A stretch of DNA of 64,000 nt, taken from positions 1,638,501 through 1,702,500 of the forward strand of contig NZ_JAGIOR010000001.1 of assembly GCF_017876795.1 (NCBI RefSeq). The letters are read 5' to 3'. This document shows positions 61,025-64,000 of the stretch, in pieces; within the stretch, counting starts at the first letter, position 1; every line of letters starts with the position of its first letter. The notes beneath the pieces are model-generated. The model ran no database searches. It saw only the letters and a list, made by a program, of their open reading frames with translations, and was not told the DNA's origin. This stretch comes from Rhizobium leguminosarum (GTDB taxonomy: Bacteria > Pseudomonadota > Alphaproteobacteria > Rhizobiales > Rhizobiaceae). The position numbers and the translations under genes are program-made.

Positions 61025-62678
61025 GGGTCGCTACCGATTGTGAAGGAGAAAGTGTCCGGGCCGCCGGCAGACGGGCCAGCGAACCGACCAGCGCCTGCGT
61101 ATAGGGATCCTTTGGCGAGGACAGAACCTGCTGTGCCACGCCCTGCTCGACGATGCGTCCTGCCTTGAAGACATAGACGCGCTGACAAAAGCTGCTCACC
61201 ACGGCAAGATCGTGCGAGATGTAAAGTAGCGTCAGCGCCCGCTCACGCTGGAGCCGCACGAGCAGTTCGAGGATCTGCGCCTGCGTCGTAACGTCGAGCG
61301 CCGAGGTGATTTCGTCCGCGATGAGAAGCTGCGGTTTCAGCGCCAGCGCCCGTGCAAGGCCGACGCGCTGGCATTGCCCGCCGGAAAGCTGCTGCGGCTT
61401 GCGATCACGCAGGCTGCTTGACAATTCCACCATCTCCAGCAGGGCATCGGCTTCTTTCCGCGCCGCCTTTCGGTCCGCGATGCCATGGCGCCAAATCGGT
61501 TCAGCGACGGCCTCAGCAATCGTCAGGCGCGGATTGAGGGAATCGTACGGATTCTGGAACACCATCTGCACGCGGCGACGGAACGCCGTCAGTGCCGCGC
61601 CGGCGAGCCCCCCGACATCCTGCCCATCCATACGGATCGCGCCGCCGCTCGGCGTGTTCAGGCGAATGATCGACCGGGCGAGCGTGCTCTTGCCGGAGCC
61701 GCTTTCGCCGACGATGCCAACCGTCTCGCCCGTCTTGATCTCCAGATCGACGCCGTCGAGGGCGCGGAAGGCATTGCCGCTTCCGGAACCGCCGAGCAGG
61801 CCCTGTCCGGTGGGGAACGTCACTGAGAGATTTTCGATGCGAAGCAGCGGCAGTCCCCGATCTGGGCCACCGGCCGTGTCATAGCTCTTGCGGCCCGGCT
61901 GGGATTCGATCAACAGTTTCGTGTAGGGATGGCGCGGCCGATTGATGACCTCGTCGATCGGCCCCTGTTCCACCACCTCGCCATGACGCATGACCACGAT
62001 GCGCGAGCAGATATCCGCGACGACGCCGAGATCGTGCGAGATGAGAATCATCGCCAGCCCGGTCTTGCGGTTGAGTTCCTTGAGCAATTCAAGAATGCGG
62101 GCCTGCACGGTGACGTCGAGAGCGGTCGTCGGCTCGTCGGCGATCAAAAGCTTCGGCTGGCAGCCGATGGCGGCAGCAATCATCGCCCGCTGCTTCATGC
62201 CGCCGGAGAATTCGTGCGGATAGGAGCGCGCACACTTTTCCGGTTCGCGGATACCGACATGCTCCAGCAGCTTGACCGCGCGCTGCAGGCCTTCGCGCTT
62301 GCCGATGCCGAGATGCCGGATCATCGGCGCCGCGACCTGTTGGCCGATGCGGCGTAGCGGATCCTGATGTGACGCTGGGTTCTGGAAGATCATGCCAATG
62401 TCGCGGCCGCGAATGGCGCAAAGTTCGTCCTCGCCGAGCGCCAGCAGGTCGCGCCCATCGAGCTTCACCGCGCCCTCAGCGCGGGCCGCAGCGGCCAGCA
62501 ACCGCATCACGGCGCGGCAGGTCACGGATTTGCCCGAGCCGCTTTCGCCGACGATGCCGAGGATTTCGCCGGGCTGGAGCGTGAACGACACGTTCTTCAC
62601 CGCCGCGAAACCACCGAAGCTGACGGAGAGATCCTTGACCTCAAGCAGCGGCGGCTTGACCGCTTCCAGCCCGCTCAT
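61014..62678 (-). CDS. Dipeptide/oligopeptide ABC transporter, fused double ATPase (DppD-DppF type)
   Basis: A 554-residue protein with two ABC domains in tandem, each with Walker A GIVGESGSGKS(V/T), a signature (EFSGGMKQRAMIAAAIG; QLSGGQCQRVGLARALA) and Walker B (LLIADEPTTALDVT; LLIADEITSALDVT). It energises uptake through the DppB/DppC permeases encoded upstream. The ATG at 62678 gives the natural start (SGLEAVKPPLLEVKDLSV) and overlaps the dppC stop by four bases. Fusion of both ATPases is common in rhizobial peptide transporters. Confidence 0.93.
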   Translation of the reverse strand: MSGLEAVKPPLLEVKDLSVSFGGFAAVKNVSFTLQPGEILGIVGESGSGKSVTCRAVMRLLAAAARAEGAVKLDGRDLLALGEDELCAIRGRDIGMIFQNPASHQDPLRRIGQQVAAPMIRHLGIGKREGLQRAVKLLEHVGIREPEKCARSYPHEFSGGMKQRAMIAAAIGCQPKLLIADEPTTALDVTVQARILELLKELNRKTGLAMILISHDLGVVADICSRIVVMRHGEVVEQGPIDEVINRPRHPYTKLLIESQPGRKSYDTAGGPDRGLPLLRIENLSVTFPTGQGLLGGSGSGNAFRALDGVDLEIKTGETVGIVGESGSGKSTLARSIIRLNTPSGGAIRMDGQDVGGLAGAALTAFRRRVQMVFQNPYDSLNPRLTIAEAVAEPIWRHGIADRKAARKEADALLEMVELSSSLRDRKPQQLSGGQCQRVGLARALALKPQLLIADEITSALDVTTQAQILELLVRLQRERALTLLYISHDLAVVSSFCQRVYVFKAGRIVEQGVAQQVLSSPKDPYTQALVGSLARLPAARTLSPSQSVATHAT

Positions 62679-63526
62679 GCCGTAACTCCCTTGCGTTGTA
62701 GGTGTCCCAATCCGTCGCCGAGCAGAGCAAAACCGAGGCCGAGTGAAATGGCGGCCAATCCCGGAAACAGGCAAATCCACCAGGCCTGCTGGACGAACGC
62801 CTGCCCGTCGGCGATCATCACGCCCCATTCGGCGAGCGGCGGCTGCGCGCCCATGCCAAGGAAGCCGAAGCTTGCGCCGGCGAGCATGACGAGTACCGCA
62901 TCGCTGACCGCATAGGCGATGACAGGTCCGATGGCATTCGGCAGCACATGATGGCTGAGAATGGCGACCGGCCCATAGCCCAGGCATTTGGCCGCCTGGA
63001 TATATTCGCTTTCGCGGATGGTCAGCACCTGCGCCCGCACCAGCCGCGCATAACTCACCCAGCCGACCAGGGTCAGTGCCAGGATGAAGTTGAGCAGCCC
63101 CGGCCCGAGCACGCCGACAATGGCCAGCACCAGCACGAAGAAGGGGAACGCCACGGTCAGGTCATAGATGCGCATGAACACGTTATCGACCAAGGCGCCG
63201 AAATAGCCGCTCAACAGCCCGATCGTCGTGCCGATCAGGAGGGGCGGAAGCACTCCGGCCACGCAGAGCAGCAGATCGACCCGGCTTGCGAAAAGAACCC
63301 GCGAGAAGACGTCGCGACCGACCTGGTCCGTGCCGAACCAATGGGCGGCACTCGGCGGAGAAAGCATGTTCATGATGTCGATGGCATCGGGATCATAGGG
63401 CGCGATCGGCGAGGCGGCCAGCGCCGTCACCACCCATCCGCCGAGGATGACGAGTGCAATCAGCATGGTAGGCGAGATGTTGCGGACACGCGGCGTGGTT
63501 TGTACCAGAATGGGGCTGTCAGCCAT
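62675..63526 (-). CDS. Peptide-type ABC transporter permease (DppC)
   Basis: A 283-residue inner-membrane permease with an N-terminal cytoplasmic part, a first membrane segment (TMLIALVILGGWVVTALA), then HWFGTDQVGRDVFSRVLFAS and the EAA loop (YIQAAKCLGYGPVAILSHHV), typical of DppC/OppC. It pairs with the DppB at 63538. Confidence 0.92.
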   Translation of the reverse strand: MADSPILVQTTPRVRNISPTMLIALVILGGWVVTALAASPIAPYDPDAIDIMNMLSPPSAAHWFGTDQVGRDVFSRVLFASRVDLLLCVAGVLPPLLIGTTIGLLSGYFGALVDNVFMRIYDLTVAFPFFVLVLAIVGVLGPGLLNFILALTLVGWVSYARLVRAQVLTIRESEYIQAAKCLGYGPVAILSHHVLPNAIGPVIAYAVSDAVLVMLAGASFGFLGMGAQPPLAEWGVMIADGQAFVQQAWWICLFPGLAAISLGLGFALLGDGLGHLQRKGVTA

Positions 63527-63537
63527 GGGCGATCTCC

Positions 63538-64000
63538 TCAGAGCCGGACGCGCGGATCGATGAAAGCGGTGAGCAGGTCCACCATCAGCGTGATCAGGAC
63601 GGTCGAGACCGCGAAGATCAGCGTCAGGCCTTGCACGACGTAGTAGTCGCGCCCGAGCAGCGCGTTGACCATCAACGTGCCGAGGCCCGGTACCGCATAG
63701 ACGGTCTCGACGATGACGGCGCCGCCGATCATGAAGGCCACCATGACGCCGAGCAGGTTGAGTGTCGGCAACACGGCGTTCGGCAACATGGTCTGCCAGA
63801 AGATCTGACGTTCCGTCGCGCCCTGGGCCCGTGCGGCGGTGACGAAGTCGGCCGTCGTCTTTTCGATGAGCGCGGCGCGCAGGCTCTGCGTCAGAACAGG
63901 CACCAGCCAGATGGCCGTCGAGAGCGCCGGCAGGAAGAGGTGATGGAGATGGCCGGTGAACGCGGAGCCATAACCCGAGACGGGGAACCAGCCGAGGCTG
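63538..64000 (-). CDS. Peptide-type ABC transporter permease (DppB), partial
   Basis: C-terminal 150 or so residues of DppB; the gene continues beyond the window. EAA loop DFVTAARAQGATERQIFWQT followed by MLPNAVLPTLNLLGVMVAFM and VETVYAVPGLGTLMVNALLG are characteristic. It ends 11 bases before dppC. The substrate-binding protein is presumably upstream, outside the window. Confidence 0.92.
   Translation of the reverse strand, partial: SLGWFPVSGYGSAFTGHLHHLFLPALSTAIWLVPVLTQSLRAALIEKTTADFVTAARAQGATERQIFWQTMLPNAVLPTLNLLGVMVAFMIGGAVIVETVYAVPGLGTLMVNALLGRDYYVVQGLTLIFAVSTVLITLMVDLLTAFIDPRVRL

Overview
The window looks like a symbiotic plasmid or symbiosis island of a nodulating alphaproteobacterium, most likely Rhizobiaceae. 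Evidence: nodI and nodJ (Nod-factor export), a nif-specific two-cluster ferredoxin (fdxB), remains of the rhizobial gibberellin P450 operon (cyp112, cyp114), and four sigma-54 (-24/-12) promoters, three of them with NifA sites of the form TGT-N10-ACA. Mobile elements and broken genes fill much of the DNA. No rRNA, tRNA or CRISPR array was seen.

Layout. 0-5.6 kb: a catabolic locus (ferredoxin reductase, MOSC protein, MocR regulator, divergent PLP gamma-lyase and DapA-like lyase). 5.7-14.2 kb: nested mobile elements, namely an IS21 remnant, an IS91 transposase split by a complete IS66, and a Tn3 tnpA split by a complete ISAzo13-family element, ending with a resolvase. 14.3-18.2 kb: a D-glutamate type cluster (frameshifted D-amino acid aminotransferase, dgcA, dgcN, broken ABC transporter). 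18.5-20.5 kb: nodI-nodJ, whose promoter and first codons are a copy of those of gdhA. 20.6-25.2 kb: gltB and IS66 fragments, a probable alpha-r14/NfeR1-type sRNA with anti-Shine-Dalgarno loops, and ISAzo13 copy 2. 25.7-28.9 kb: a decayed sulfotransferase-like gene and a secreted serine hydrolase. 29.6-33.2 kb: fdxB, gdhA and an AAA+ ATPase; the last two have sigma-54 promoters. 33.5-36.2 kb: a second complete IS66. 36.3-42.7 kb: a NifA/sigma-54 promoter duplicated as an inverted repeat around an IS256 remnant, one arm driving an Orn/Lys/Arg decarboxylase-fold enzyme, an ATP-grasp ligase and a C45 Ntn-hydrolase. 43-48.6 kb: an IS110 remnant, a decaying tandem array of thioredoxin-like genes, an acetolactate synthase fragment, and a carrier protein with an acyl-CoA dehydrogenase. 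48.6-57.2 kb: IS6, IS630, IS5, ISAzo13 copy 3, IS3 and IS5 pieces around a transporter pseudogene and the broken gibberellin P450s. 57.4-64 kb: an intact amide/peptide utilisation operon (serine hydrolase, RpiR regulator, amidase, Dpp/Opp-type ABC transporter) that continues past the window.

How the parts fit. From about 30 to 42.7 kb several genes carry nitrogen-fixation promoters, so gdhA, the AAA+ ATPase and the decarboxylase operon should be switched on in bacteroids under low oxygen. NifA-promoter segments with the first codons of their genes have been copied elsewhere (gdhA to nodI; the decarboxylase to an inverted arm). The decarboxylase/ATP-grasp/C45 operon is the best candidate for an undescribed symbiotic pathway. 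The ends of the window hold ordinary catabolic genes; the middle is an IS-driven graveyard in which many genes carry single-base frameshifts.
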